Shown: in pieces, positions 10,266 through 22,165 of the stretch
Position numbering within the stretch: position 1 is the stretch's first letter
How the letters are laid out: each line of letters starts with the position of its first letter
DNA from: Cordylochernes scorpioides
Lineage: Eukaryota; Arthropoda; Arachnida; Pseudoscorpiones; Chernetidae
Reading direction: 5' to 3'
Length of the DNA: 64,000 nucleotides
Assembly: GCA_030710605.1 (NCBI GenBank)
Contig: CP092879.1
Coordinates: 42,401,578-42,465,577 of the forward strand
Notes under the pieces: generated by a model
The model's database searches: none
Told to the model about the DNA's origin: nothing
Seen by the model: the letters and a program-made list of their open reading frames with translations, nothing else
Translations under genes and position numbers: made by a program

Positions 10266-13040
10266 TGGCGGTGGTTCCCGACGAATTCCAGGATAACCTA
10301 AAATTTCTCCAAGTTATATATTTTCAAACAAACAAACAAACATTAGATGAAGCTACTTAAATAACAACAAAAATAGTTGAGTATATGGACAAGCGACATG
10401 TCTGAACGTTCAAACTAGATTAGTTGAGTTTGATGACAAATTCCATCATAACCTAAAACTTCTCCAAGTTATATCTTTTCAAACAAACACAGCATGAAAC
10501 TACATAAACAACAACACAGTAACAATACAATAGAGATAATAGTTGAGAATAATATATATAAGCACATGTCTGAACGTCCAAACAAGATTGGCGGAGTTTC
10601 CTGACAAATTACAGTATAACTTAGAACTTTTCTAAGGTATATATTTTTAAACAAACACAGGGTGAAACTACTTAAACCGCAAACACAACAATAAAATAGA
10701 GAAAAAAATTGAGGACATGGACAAATCACATGTCTGAACGTCAAAACAAGATTAACAGAAGGCGGAGGTATCAGACAAATTCCAGTATAACTTAGAACTT
10801 CTCTAAGTTATATATTTTTAAACAAACAAACAGAGGGTGAAGCTACTTAAACAACAACAAAAATAGAGATAAGAGTTGAGGACAATATTGCCACATGTCT
10901 GAACGTCCAACCCAGATTAACCGAGGTTCCTGACAAATTCCAGTATAACCCAGAATTTCTCTAAGTTATATATTTTTAAACAAACAAACAGAGGGTGAAG
11001 CTACTTAAACAACAACAAAAATAGAGATAAGAGTTGAGGACAAGATTGCCACATGTCTGAACGTCCAACCCAGATTAACCGAGGTTCCTGACAAATTCCA
11101 GTATAACCTAGAATTTCTCTAAATTATATATTTTTAAACAAACAAACAGAGGGTGAAGCTACTTAAACAACAACAAAAATAGAGATAAGAGTTGAGGACA
11201 AGAGTGTCATATGTCTGAACGTCCAAACCATATTAGTTGAGTTTCCTGATAAATTCCAGGATAACCTAGAACGTCTCCAAGTTATATATTTTTAAACAAA
11301 CAAACACAGAGTGAAACTACTTAAACAACAACAACATTAAAATAAAGATAAAATTTGAGGACGTGGACAAATCACATGTCTGAACGTTCAAACAAGATTA
11401 GCAGAAGGCGGAGGTATCAGACAAATTCCAGGATAACCTAAAACTTCTCTAAGTTATATCTTTTTAAACAAACAAACAAACATAGGGTGAGGCTACACAA
11501 ACAACAACAAAAATAGAGATAAGAGTTGAGGACAAGATTGCCACATGTCTGAACGTCCAAACTAGATTAACCGAGATTCCTAAACAAATTCCAGTATAAC
11601 CTAGAACTTCTCTAAGTTATATCTTTTTAAACAAAAAGCAGAGGGTGAAGCTACTTAAACAACAACAAAAATAGAGATAAGAGTTGAGGACAAGAGGGCC
11701 ACATGGTCTGAACGTCCAAACTAGATTAACCGAGATTCCTAAACAAATTACAGTATAACTTAGAACTTCTCTAAGTTATATCTTTTTAAACAAACAAGCA
11801 GAGGGTGAAGCTACTTAAACAACAACAAAAATAGAGATAAGAGTTGAGGACAAGAGGGCCACATGGTCTGAACGTCCAAACTAGATTAACCGAGATTCCT
11901 AAACAAATTACAGTATAACTTAGAACTTCTCTAAGTTATATATTTTTAAACAAACAAACAGAGGGTGAAGCTACTTAAACAACAACAAAAATAGAGATAA
12001 GAGTTGAGGACAATATTGCCACATGTCTGAACGTCCAACCCAGATTAACCGAGGTTCCTGACAAATTCCAGTATAACCTAGAATTTCTCTAAGTTATATA
12101 TTTTTAAACAAACAAACAGAGGGTGAAGCTACTTAAACAACAACAAAAATAGAGATAAGAGTTGAGGACAAGAGTGTCACATGTCTGAACGTCCAACCCA
12201 GATTAACCGAGGTTCCTGACAAATTCCAGTATAACCTAGAATTTCTCTAAATTATATATTTTTAAACAAACAAACAGAGGGTGAAGCTACTTAAACAACA
12301 ACAAAAATAGAGATAAGAGTTGAGGACAAGAGTGTCACATGTCTGAACGTCCAAACCATATTAGTTGAGTTTCCTGATAAATTCCAGGATAACCTAGAAC
12401 GTCTCCAAGTTATATATTTTTAAACAAACAAACACAGGGTGAAACTACTTAAACAACAACAACATTAAAATAAAGATAAAATTTGAGGACGTGGACAAAT
12501 CACATGTCTTAACGTTCAAACAAGATTAGCAGAAGGCGGAGGTGTCAGACAAATTCCAGGATAACCTAAAACTTCTCTAAGTTATATCTTTTTAAGCAAA
12601 CAAACAAACATAGGGTGAGGCTACTTAAACAACAACAAAAATAGAGATAAGAGTGGAGGACAAGATTGCCACATGTCTGAACGTCCAAACTAGATTAACC
12701 GAGATTCCTAAACAAATTCCAGTATAACCTAGAACTTCTCTAAGTTATATCTTTTTAAACAAACAAGCAGAGGGTGAAGCTACTTAAACAACAACAAAAA
12801 TAGAGATAAGAGTTGAGGACAAGAGGGCCACATGTCTGAACGTCCAAACTAGATTAACCGAGATTCCTAAACAAATTACAGTATAACTTAGAACTTCTCT
12901 AAGTTATATATTTTTAAACAAACAAGCAGAGAGTGAAGCTACTTAAACAACAACAAAAATAGAGATAAGAGTTGAGGACAAGAGGGCCACATGTCTGAAC
13001 GTCCAAACCAGATTAACCGAGGTTCCTGACAAATTCCAGC
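10264..13040 (+). repeat. Satellite array, about 163-bp monomer, about 17 copies, with 7-monomer higher-order repeat
   Basis: The landmark CACATGTCTGAACGT recurs every 158-168 bp from about 10,396 to 12,988 (17 occurrences, two written ACATGGTCTG). Each monomer carries TCTCTAAGTTATAT, TTTTTAAACAAACAAACA, GTGAAGCTACTTAAACAACAAC and ATAGAGATAAGAGTTGAGGA. Variant monomers repeat with an offset of 1127-1128 bp: GACAATATTGCCACATG at 10,877 and 12,004; CCATATTAGTTGAG near 11,223 and 12,350; AGCAGAAGGCGGAGG near 11,393 and 12,521. This is a higher-order repeat of seven monomers inside a gene intron. Confidence 0.9.
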
Positions 13041-13520
13041 GGAGATAAACGCCCCAATGTTTACCGAATAGCGCGGCGAGTGGGCTGTTAGATAAGTCCA
13101 CGGCCATTAGTCTGCCTGCCTGTCACCCTGACAGCGCTCACAACAATGGCTTCCGCTATTGGGCTTCTCTCTGATTTTTATAATTTATTGATTATTACTT
13201 TTTGGTTTATATTTTCTTTGATTTGTATAAATTCTACAAGGCCGCAGTCACCGTTCGGAGGAGATAAATAGAATCGCTCTATGTCGTGACCCATTTGGAT
13301 GAGAAGAGCGAAGACTAAAACGCGGCTGATTCCACACTCACCTATTCAGATATATGCTAACCTATACACGGTGGAATCTATGGCACTGAACATGCGTCGA
13401 ACCTGGAGGCTGTTGGGTTCTGTGCTGCCTTGAGTATAGAAGCTTCATCTATGCTTCCTTCCTGTGGCGAATCTGTATAAAACCGATGGTAATAACAAAG
13501 CTGTATGTGTGTATATATTA
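13041..13520 (+). repeat. Dispersed repeat family R-A, longest copy
   Basis: Begins where the satellite ends (GCGGAGATAAACGCC) and runs to AAAGCTGTATGTGTGTATAT. The 3' half (13,270-13,520) is the part shared with 818-1045 and 43,915-44,130. The 5' half (13,041-13,270), which includes GGCGAGTGGGCTGTTAG, is seen only here. The AATAAAG-like signal plus microsatellite tail suggests a retroposed 3' end on the plus strand. Confidence 0.55.
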
Positions 13521-14154
13521 TTACTTCAGGGGTAAATCTGTCCTAAGACTGATGTTTCTTTCTCAATCATAGCCAATGGTGCTAAGACAATGCCATGTTT
13601 ATTTATTCAATTCAAAGAAGATTTTCATGGTGAAAATAATGCGGTGGTTTTTAGCCTCCCTTCTACATCTATATGTCATTACTCTCCTTTAATTTAGGAT
13701 AGAGTTAAAGACGTTTGTCCTATTCTGGCTCTAGTATGCTGCCCGCGTGACGGCGCTATATGATAGGATTGCTATACCCTATCCTTATATTCATTATAAA
13801 TTTAGACTTTACCAGTCATTATATATAAAGGCAATTCGCGCTGAAAAAACGCTTCCCTAAGCGAGAATTATATTTTATTTATACTTTTTAATAGTTTTCA
13901 TGAAAAAGGCTCGAGATTGAATATTTAGTAGCGTGTTATAAAGGTACAAAGAGACCGTGATTGTGCATGTTAAATGCTGGAGTTCAGAGAAGCGCGCGTG
14001 GAGAATTCACATAGGCCACTTATCCTAAGGACCACCAAGGATCCAAGAGCTACTCAAGTACTTAGGATGATGGAGAACAACAGGGAGCCACTTAGGGGCC
14101 CCCTGTAGGGATGAGAAGGCTGACTTAGGGGATCTCCAAACATGGCGGTGTGTC

Positions 14155-14905
14155 ATGGCGGTCTCCTGGATGTTGTGGATATTCTCTTGTATCCATTTAT
14201 TTTACGCTATTGTCGAGTTATTTATTGATAATAATTGCTCAATTTATTACAATAGTAAGAATATTATCTCCCTTCTCACAGACTATATTGAATCTAAAAT
14301 AATTAAATATGATCTGGCTCAATTTTCTATAGAGGACCAAAATGCTTTTAGACCACATGCTCCAAGTATAATTAGATTATTTTTAAGTGCAAAAATGAAT
14401 GAATTATTTGTAAAAACAAATCAAACATTTCAAAGCTTTTTCCCTTTTTTTCATTCCATAATTTTTCTGTTCTAACTTTTATAATACCCAGTTTACAACG
14501 AACCACGGAAAGTTTAAGGGTTTTTTTAGCAGCAATTGGAGCGGTTGAGGACTCTAGCTGTCACTGTGGCAAGGAAACCCAGGACTCGAGACACCTACTG
14601 CTGGAATGCCCACTCTATCGCTAGACAACAAACAGTAAAAAATGCTGTATATCTATATGAATTTGTAAATACTAGATATAATTGTCACAAATTTAACCAT
14701 TTTTGTAAATATATTCATGATTGTCTTTCTAACCTGAAATATTCAGGTTTCCAATATATCTTATTGTTTTTTTTTTATTATTATTATCAATTTAATTTTT
14801 TGTATAATATGTTTATAACTGCTGCTGCTTAAGAATGCAAATCGACGCAATTATACCTAGTCGGGATATCGCGTTTTGTGTGTTGAAATGAAATAAAATA
14901 AATGA
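14155..14905 (+). pseudogene. Degenerate Jockey-type LINE 3' end
   Basis: A plus-strand fragment with a peptide ending KTNQTFQSFFP (to about 14,450), then a frameshifted cysteine/histidine-rich tail (around HCGKE and LLLECP, 14,560-14,620), then a stop. The KxNQTFQSFFP motif and the Cys-rich tail are shared with the better-preserved Jockey-like LINE at 47,212-49,975 (ORF end near 49,750-49,960). A 3' UTR follows, ending in an AAATGAAATAAAATAAATG A-rich tail at 14,885-14,905. It lies just before the LTR element insertion. Confidence 0.65.
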
Positions 14906-14994
14906 AGAGCAAGTGTGTTGCACTTATAAGAAGTTGAAGAAAATAGAATTTGTCTTAATTCAACTTCTTTTAACCTGTACTAAATGATTATATA

Positions 14995-15755
14995 TGTGAT
15001 ATCTTGGGACCTCTGGGACCAGTGTTACCTGATGCTAGACGAACCTCGATGTCAACTCTACCGTGCAGTCGTGGTGGAAGGCGACACAGCTGGGCCAAAG
15101 GTGAAATAAACAAACAGAGATTCCACTAAAAGCGTCTGACGTCAAGAAGGAATGGGATGAGGAGAGAGAGACTTTAGAGCAAGTGTTACCGTTGGGAGCC
15201 AAGCGAAGACTGGCAATTCTAGGTCCTTGGTTTAACACCACGACCTTGCTTCTTTCTGATTGGCTGACCTATTTAGGTGATTCTTTCCTAATTGGTGGGA
15301 CTTTTTCACGTGGCCGTAGGCTATTGGTTGACCTACTTAGGTGATGTCTTCTGGCGGCTTTCTTTGATAGAAAATCCGTCCTGTCTTGGCCCGGAAATTG
15401 GGCGTCACTCTTAGATTTTATGGTTTCCTCGATATCAGATACGCCCTGTCCTGTCAGGAAGTATTGACTTGTAAATTATTTATAGTTGGGCTGGTTTTAA
15501 GCCTCTTTTGCTAGGCCTTGCTTCGACTTCTGTCCTAAACCTGATTTGTTTTAACCTTAACTTTCTCCTGTCTCTCTCCATTCCTTCTATCTGTACAGTT
15601 GCAATACTTTATTAGGTTCTTACGCGGTACAGATTGATGTTAGTTGAGGTTTTCTATGTGCAGTACATAAGAAGTTATATACAGTCATGGGGTGGAACAT
15701 GTGGTAGTGGATATTTAGACTATTTACAACAATTCCATGGTCTTAAATCATCACA
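14995..15755 (-). repeat. LTR of the 14,995-20,425 element (left copy)
   Basis: 761 bp starting TGTGATATCTTGGGACC and ending TTAAATCATCACA. It appears identical to 19,665-20,425 along its whole length by eye (constant offset of 4670 bp, no difference noticed). This implies a recent insertion, since both LTRs are copied from one template at integration. Confidence 0.9.
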
Positions 15756-18700
15756 GATGGCCCCGGATGTGAGAGGGTTCATATGGAGGGATTTAAGAGA
15801 GCGGAATAGGAAGACTGTTATTAAGGAAGTAATTTTTTAAAAATTAATTAAAGTGAGTTGGTGTATAACATGGGGTTGATTTCTGTATATCCATAAGAGA
15901 TAATAAAGCATAAACAACTAATATTAAACATACAAGTAAAAATAAGAATATGAATAAAATATTTAATAGAGAACATATAATGATGATAGGTAAAAATATA
16001 AATGATAGGATGGGAAAATCATGATCTCTTCGTGATGGGCGTTAGAAAGGGTTGAGGGGTTAGTTATTACTTGGTTGAGGCAATGTCACTTTGACTCAAG
16101 TCCCAAACCATTTAATGTGCACGGCGCGGAAAACCTAGGCCATGTTTCACATGTAAATTTAAGGACCTAATAAAGTTACAGTACCACAATCGGAAAGTAA
16201 GATAAGGGTGATTGTTATGGGTTTTATTAATTAGTCGTTAAGACGTACGCATGCAGGATAAAGAGGGCGAAGATCAGTGACCAGAAATCAAAGTTTTAAT
16301 TAGAGTCGTCAGGGGCTTAGCGAGAAAAAGAGTAAAAAATAATAAAAAAAAATGTGCCAGCGTGTGGCATGAGAGTGCCCTGGAATAAAAAAAAATACAA
16401 TTTGCACGTATCCAAGCCAGAAGTTGGGATAAGGTAAGTCTGGGGGACGGTGTGTCAAGATTGTTAATTACGAAATCAAAGTAGGTCAAGTCTAGCCTGT
16501 GAAGGAGTTAAAAGTTCCTGCGGAAAAGGGTTAGTATTTATTAAGAAGTAACCTTTAAAGTGGTTGTTTAAGAGGTTATTGAAGATTGCCCTGTTTTTAG
16601 ATCATGATTTTTAGTTTGATTATAAAAGAATATATCATTGAGATATGAAATTGCGAAATTAAGGCTTTGCATATAGCGTTAAAGGATTTGAAAAATCGAA
16701 AATAGAATTGCGAAGTTAAATGCAAAGTAATCTTAAAAAAAATAAAAATAGTGATGATATGATACAAAGATTTACACACTACAGCAGTATATAAGGGGTA
16801 ATAGAAAGTGAAAATATTAAATGAAAAAAAAAAAATAATGAGCAATAATATACTCGATAGCATTGACATGGTAGCGGAAGGTGAAACAATGTAAATAATA
16901 TCTAATTTATAAAGTGAGAAAAAATATAAAATGATAAATGCAAATTAGTGATATAAACATGAAATATAAACTTGAGATTATTAGATACGAAAGATTAAAT
17001 ATAAAGTTGATTATAGAATAGAGTCATAAAGCAAAAGTAAATAAGTTTTGGTAAAGAAAAATAAAATAAAATGACACTAATCTAAACTGATTGGTGAGGT
17101 AAATAAAAACAATTATAAGAGCTATATAATGATTATATAAAGGATATTAAAATGAAAAATTTTAAAAAAATGTTCATCGAGAAGGAAGAGCAAGTAAGAT
17201 TATATATAGAAATTATATATCGTGAAAGAATGGAAAGTTGTAGGCCAAACGTAATGTACCTGTTTTTTTTTTTTTTTTTTAGGATGGGTAGAGAGAGCTT
17301 TAAATTGTCCTCGATTGATATCTTTGGTCTTGTTGGCCTAAGTTGTTCTAACTTATCGAATTTGTTTAAAGTTTGATGCGACTCGTGGATCACATTGTTT
17401 CTAACTGTGAAACTTACTGAGTCCTAATGTTGTCGATTTTTTGTTTAAACTTATGTGTGTGTGTGTGATTTTTGTAGGTAAAGTGTTGTCTTTGGCACGC
17501 ACTAATATTTAATTTAATAGGTGGCGAAAGTTCATTAGAGAACACGGGGTGGCGACGGATGTAACAAGATGTCGGCTGTTTGTTTGCTCGGGGGGGCGAG
17601 GGGGAGCGAAGCTATTTTTAATGCGATTCCGGATGTAGGTCAGAGGGGAGCGAGGGGGCTTGCTTTCTTTCAACTTATTGGAAGTTAATTCAAACTACGT
17701 TCGGAGATATTATTTCTATAATTGTAAACACAAAAGCGTTTTGATTTGTCACGTTTGGTGATAAGCGTTATGGGATTGATATAGGGAGATACAGAGGTTG
17801 AATTATTCCGTGTGTTCAAGCATTTGTTAGATTTGTGTTTGTATTTCGAAAATTCGGATATTGTATCTGTTGATATTAAATCGACTGGTTGTTGTGTTTC
17901 GATATTTTGTGGACTTAGTAAAAATGTTATTCATGGATATCGGGTTAGAATTGAATGAAATTGCGACTATCTACGTGGACAATGTGTGGTTAAATAAATG
18001 TGTCACAGGCGTGTTGAAGGCGTCTTTGGCCTGAAAATTGAAAGAGTTTAGTGGTATAGCGCTGTGACACGAAGCGAAAAAATTGTAAATGAAAAGGTAT
18101 CACGTGAAGTCTTTGTTTTGTACAAAATCTAACCTGTTACACTAAGAATAACAAATTTACTAAAGTCATGGTTGTTGGTTGTACGAACATATCGATAATT
18201 TTTATATTGTTAGTGGATATGACACGTTTAATGTGAGAAAAAAAAAAGATTGTGTGTGTTTAGTAGGGCGACGTGATGCAGCTTGTGTAGCTCGAAATTG
18301 GATTTGGGTGTTAAGTCGCGCATTAAAAATTGTCGTCAATTGGAAAAAGTGATGTGAGAGGGTGTTGTTTATTTTGTTGAGAGTGATTTGTCGATATTTA
18401 ACTATGCATGTAAAAGGAAGGAGTGTAGTTATGTGGGAAGTTAACGATTGGAATAGTTTTGGAAGGCTGTGACTTAGGTTATTTCTGTCTAAAGCTATGA
18501 AAGAAAAGGACATAGGGGCGTTGAAAATGGGATTAGGAACATTACAATAAGATTAAATAAGAATGTTGGAGTTCACCACGTGTGAGCAACCTGTTCCAGG
18601 AGGGAAAAATTTAGTAAATGGGACAGTTTTATTAACCTGTCCATGGGACACGTGTTGCTTGCACGAAGTGAATTGGTAAAAGGTAGTAGGTAGAGGCACA

Positions 18701-19199
18701 TTATCTTGATACAGGAGTATCTGAGAACAGTTTATAATTAGTAGAAATCGTTTTAGAGAATGAAGGAATAAAATGACAAAAGGCAAAGGTGTATCGATTA
18801 TATGGAATTTTAGATTCCGCGTTATGTTACTTATTTTTAAGATCCAAAAGATATAATCTATGGTGAAAATATTGTTAGCTATGGCATTAATAGTTAAGTT
18901 AAATGGATGGACAGGTATTTTTCTTTTACAAACTGATTTCTATTATTTTAAAAGTATTCTGCCTAATTATAGCGATAGATGCTCTTGTATCAAGTAGTAG
19001 AGGTAGGTTTACATTATGGGACAGTTCAGCTCGAACGAACAATTGTTCAACAAGAATTATAGAAGTAGGAACCTACTGTGGTGCTGTCTTGTATGTCGGG
19101 ACAGTCCTGGTCTTGTGTCATGGTTGGAGGGTCTTTGGGACAGTCGGAGTTCATTGTCTGCGCTGGGCTCGTGGTTTAGAGAAGGTCGGGGGAGCAGGT
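15756..19199. other. Non-coding interior of the LTR element
   Basis: About 3.4 kb with no recognisable gag, protease, reverse transcriptase or integrase. The plus strand is visibly poor in C and rich in A, G and T over most of the span (for example 16,900-17,140 and 17,760-18,560), unlike the surrounding introns. G-rich patches occur at 17,580-17,670. Such a long non-coding core between intact LTRs is the layout of a LARD, mobilised by proteins supplied in trans. Confidence 0.6.
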
Positions 19200-19583
19200 A
19201 ACATACGCTCGCGTGTTGATAACTCGGAGGGGCGCTTGCAGGAGGTTTGCTGGCTTTTTCAGTCTTGTAGAGTATTGTAGTTGGGCCCGATCTGCTTGGG
19301 CGTCGTAGTTGGTGAAGAAGCTCTGCGCCTCGTACGAACCATCGTAGCGATTCCACCTCTCGCGATGTCCGGTCACGGCAGAAAGCTGATGTCGCGTCGT
19401 CGTCAACCTCCCCAAGACATCTGACACCGGCGGCGGGGGTGTGACGTCTTCCTGACTGGGGACAATTTCCTGCGTCCTACCGAGGGTGGTTACTTTCTTC
19501 GGAAAAGTGGGGCTTCCGCCACTTTCGGAGTCGGGATCGGTCTTCATGGGTTCCTTTGACTCCTCCTCTCTTCCCTGTTCCAT
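19200..19583 (-). pseudogene. Gag-like fragment inside the LTR element
   Basis: An open minus-strand frame of about 128 codons beginning MEQGREEESK, 82 nt inside the right LTR. The N-terminal half is acidic and proline-rich. The second half contains WNRYDGSYEAQSFFTNYDAQ and a TRLKKPANLLQ segment, which resembles the start of a Gypsy-type Gag matrix/capsid region (a globular domain with W/F-Y-D-G near its start). The frame then runs into sequence with no further Gag character. The identification rests on pattern only; a chance ORF is possible but less likely given its position behind an LTR. Confidence 0.45.
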
Positions 19584-19664
19584 CTTTCTGTACAGACAGT
19601 GGTCTATTTGCTTACTTGTACCTTGGCGTTCACTATCCTGTCGACTCTTCGTTACGGGGGAGTC

Positions 19665-20425
19665 TGTGATATCTTGGGACCTCTGGGACCAGTGTTACCT
19701 GATGCTAGACGAACCTCGATGTCAACTCTACCGTGCAGTCGTGGTGGAAGGCGACACAGCTGGGCCAAAGGTGAAATAAACAAACAGAGATTCCACTAAA
19801 AGCGTCTGACGTCAAGAAGGAATGGGATGAGGAGAGAGAGACTTTAGAGCAAGTGTTACCGTTGGGAGCCAAGCGAAGACTGGCAATTCTAGGTCCTTGG
19901 TTTAACACCACGACCTTGCTTCTTTCTGATTGGCTGACCTATTTAGGTGATTCTTTCCTAATTGGTGGGACTTTTTCACGTGGCCGTAGGCTATTGGTTG
20001 ACCTACTTAGGTGATGTCTTCTGGCGGCTTTCTTTGATAGAAAATCCGTCCTGTCTTGGCCCGGAAATTGGGCGTCACTCTTAGATTTTATGGTTTCCTC
20101 GATATCAGATACGCCCTGTCCTGTCAGGAAGTATTGACTTGTAAATTATTTATAGTTGGGCTGGTTTTAAGCCTCTTTTGCTAGGCCTTGCTTCGACTTC
20201 TGTCCTAAACCTGATTTGTTTTAACCTTAACTTTCTCCTGTCTCTCTCCATTCCTTCTATCTGTACAGTTGCAATACTTTATTAGGTTCTTACGCGGTAC
20301 AGATTGATGTTAGTTGAGGTTTTCTATGTGCAGTACATAAGAAGTTATATACAGTCATGGGGTGGAACATGTGGTAGTGGATATTTAGACTATTTACAAC
20401 AATTCCATGGTCTTAAATCATCACA
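19665..20425 (-). repeat. LTR of the 14,995-20,425 element (right copy)
   Basis: 761 bp, indistinguishable by eye from the left copy. It is followed by TATA (20,426-20,429), which duplicates the four bases before the left LTR. If the element is in minus orientation this is the 5' LTR. Confidence 0.9.
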
Positions 20426-20429
20426 TATA

Positions 20430-20800
20430 TTAACTGTAAAACGTCTACATAAAATATTTAAGTTTAAATTTTTACTTTCCAACTATTTGATTTATAAGAT
20501 AAACTGACATTTATGTTGAGTTTCGTGATATCCTACCAGTTTATTCTGGGTATACAACCTTTTATTCCTCCTTATAGAATTTGGCTCAAAAATAAAATTT
20601 GTCTCAAATTAACTTCTTTTAACCTGCAAATGATTATATTGACAATATATTGGCTGGTATAGTCTAAAGTATAGTTAAGTTAAATATTTTACCTTCCAAC
20701 TATTGGTTTATACAAAAGACTAAGGTTCATGTCAAGTTTTGTGATATCCTACCAGTTTCTTCTGGTTGTGCAACTTTTTATTCCTCTTAATGTATTTACT
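20430..20800 (+). repeat. Tandem repeat (period about 200 bp) that hosted the LTR element
   Basis: Units share TTTGTGATATCCTACCAGTTT (about 20,524 and 20,736), CTTTCCAACTATT and TAACTTCTTTTAACCTG. The same last block also occurs at 14,960-14,980, just left of the LTR element. The element thus inserted into a pre-existing tandem repeat, and the two flanks are parts of the same array. Confidence 0.65.
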
Positions 20801-20852
20801 TATGCAATTATGTTTATACTAATATAATTCAAGAGTTAAAAACCTTGAAGAG

Positions 20853-21079
20853 ATGTACACTTATCGATGAAACTTTAAAAAGTGGAAAATATTCGATGTC
20901 ACAAGTTGTATGTTTTTTTTTTTGTGAAAAAGACAGAGGCAATTTTATTCACACTTTGTTATTTCGTGCTTTTCAACAAAGGTAACTGTGTATCAAATAT
21001 CCCTCAGAGATATTGTCTGAATCCTGATATACGCGTACATGCTAAAAGGTAAAACTTCCTTAAGTTTTGTTCATGAGTG
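20853..21079. mobile_element. Tc1/mariner-type MITE, copy 1
   Basis: The ends read TACACTTATCGATGAAACTT at the left and, inverted, TACACTCATGAACAAAACTT at the right, an imperfect terminal inverted repeat beginning TACAC. The interior (AGACAGAGGCAATTTTATTC, ATATCCCTCAGAGATATTG) matches the copy at 38,143-38,329. It is non-coding. Exact ends are uncertain by a few bases. Confidence 0.55.
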
Positions 21080-21734
21080 TATATAGTGTGAAATATAAAC
21101 ACGTTTATACTATATACGTTTATATAATTTGAATGAGTTAGAAACATAAGATATGTTTTGGTAAAATGGTAAAAAACGTGTTAACTAAATACACAAAACT
21201 TAAAACATTTCTGGAGCTTAGTGAAAAATTTTCTAATAAATTTCTCGTGGCGACGCCATTAAAAGCACATTAAAATAGATTAGAGTCATATAGTAGCTTA
21301 TCTGGTTATCAATAGATTGTATAATGATAAAATTCCATGTTCTAGGACGTTATATTATATGAGACATTTTTATTATAATTTTTGTTTTAATTTATAATTA
21401 TTATGTGTTATATGTGTGAATATATTTTTCAACATTACACAATAACAAAAGCCTTTTATAACGAAATTTTGTTTTATACAGACTCCAGTTCAGGAAAGAA
21501 AAATCACTCAGTATCTTTAATAATTTTTATTTTTGTATTCTATTTTAATAGTATTTATGTTAGTTATAAGACTGCTAGACTGTGTAGATATTTCAATATT
21601 TTATAAGTTGAATGAACTGAAAAAGAAGAAACAATCTTAACATATTTTTAATTTATTTAAAATTCCCAAACCTTTTTTATTGCTTTCAGAGTTTATTATA
21701 CTCAATATATTACTCCTTAACAAGAGGGAAAGAC

Positions 21735-22165
21735 AAAAAAAGGGAAATATGCGACATAAACACTGAGAGAAGAATTACGAAAACAATAACAAGACTCGGA
21801 ATGAAACATTACAAAGGAATAACAATACATCCAGATGGCACAAGAACCTACAGGACATGTAACAACTGTCTTGGTGTGGAACTAACACCCACCCACATAT
21901 TCTCATGCCCAACAATGGCCGCAGCCTTGCAGAAATTGGCATGGATCCAGAAGGGCAGCTTTACACACCCAAGATAGAGAACATTGCTGTGATAGAGATG
22001 CATGGAAACATCTGAGGCTCTTCATTGGACACGACAACAACAACAGAAAATTGACATGGACCCAGAACAGCAGCTTTACACACCCAGATAGAGAACATTG
22101 CTGTGATAGAGATGCATGGAGACATCTGAGCTCTTCATTGAACACGACAACAACAACAAGGGCTT
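21735..22165 (+). pseudogene. LINE 3' fragment (family D), plus-strand copy
   Basis: Broken plus-strand frames encode GMKHYKGITIHPDGTRTYR, CNNCLGVELTPTHIFSCP and TMAAALQKLAW, the same C-terminal Cys-His region as the fragment at 2640-3200. A roughly 100-bp segment is tandemly repeated here (21,940-22,040 and 22,055-22,150: AGCTTTACACACCCA, AACATTGCTGTGATAGAGATGC). Each repeat ends in ACGACAACAACAAC, which is probably the LINE's own 3' terminal simple repeat. Confidence 0.65.

Larger units (their letters stand above)
14995..20425 (-). mobile_element. Non-autonomous LTR retrotransposon (LARD-like, possibly Gypsy-derived)
   Basis: Two direct 761-bp LTRs (14,995-15,755 and 19,665-20,425), each TGTGAT...ATCACA, flank 3.9 kb of interior with no pol reading frame. 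The target duplication is 4 bp: TATA at 14,991-14,994 and TATA at 20,426-20,429. The interior has a Gag-like fragment on the minus strand next to the right LTR (about 19,200-19,583). The LTR read on the minus strand has TATATAA near 15,680 and AATAAAG near 15,613. Both favour minus orientation. Against it, TGG lies 2 nt inside the left LTR (15,758), which would suit a plus-orientation primer-binding site. Orientation is therefore tentative. Confidence 0.8.

Noticed and set aside
10396-13000. Possible CRISPR-like array because of regular spacing
   Set aside because: The repeats are 163-bp head-to-tail monomers without unique spacers, in a eukaryotic intron. It is a satellite.
14155-14475. 106-codon ORF considered as a host gene exon
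   Set aside because: Its KTNQTFQSFFP end matches the Jockey LINE C tail, so it is a LINE remnant.
15035-15241. 68-codon minus-strand ORF, repeated identically at 19,705-19,911
   Set aside because: It lies wholly inside the two LTR copies, so its identity reflects LTR identity. No protein features.
16274-18513. Minus-strand ORFs inside the LTR element considered as pol
   Set aside because: Low-complexity Phe/Ile/Leu-rich translations of C-poor DNA with no protease, RT or integrase motif.
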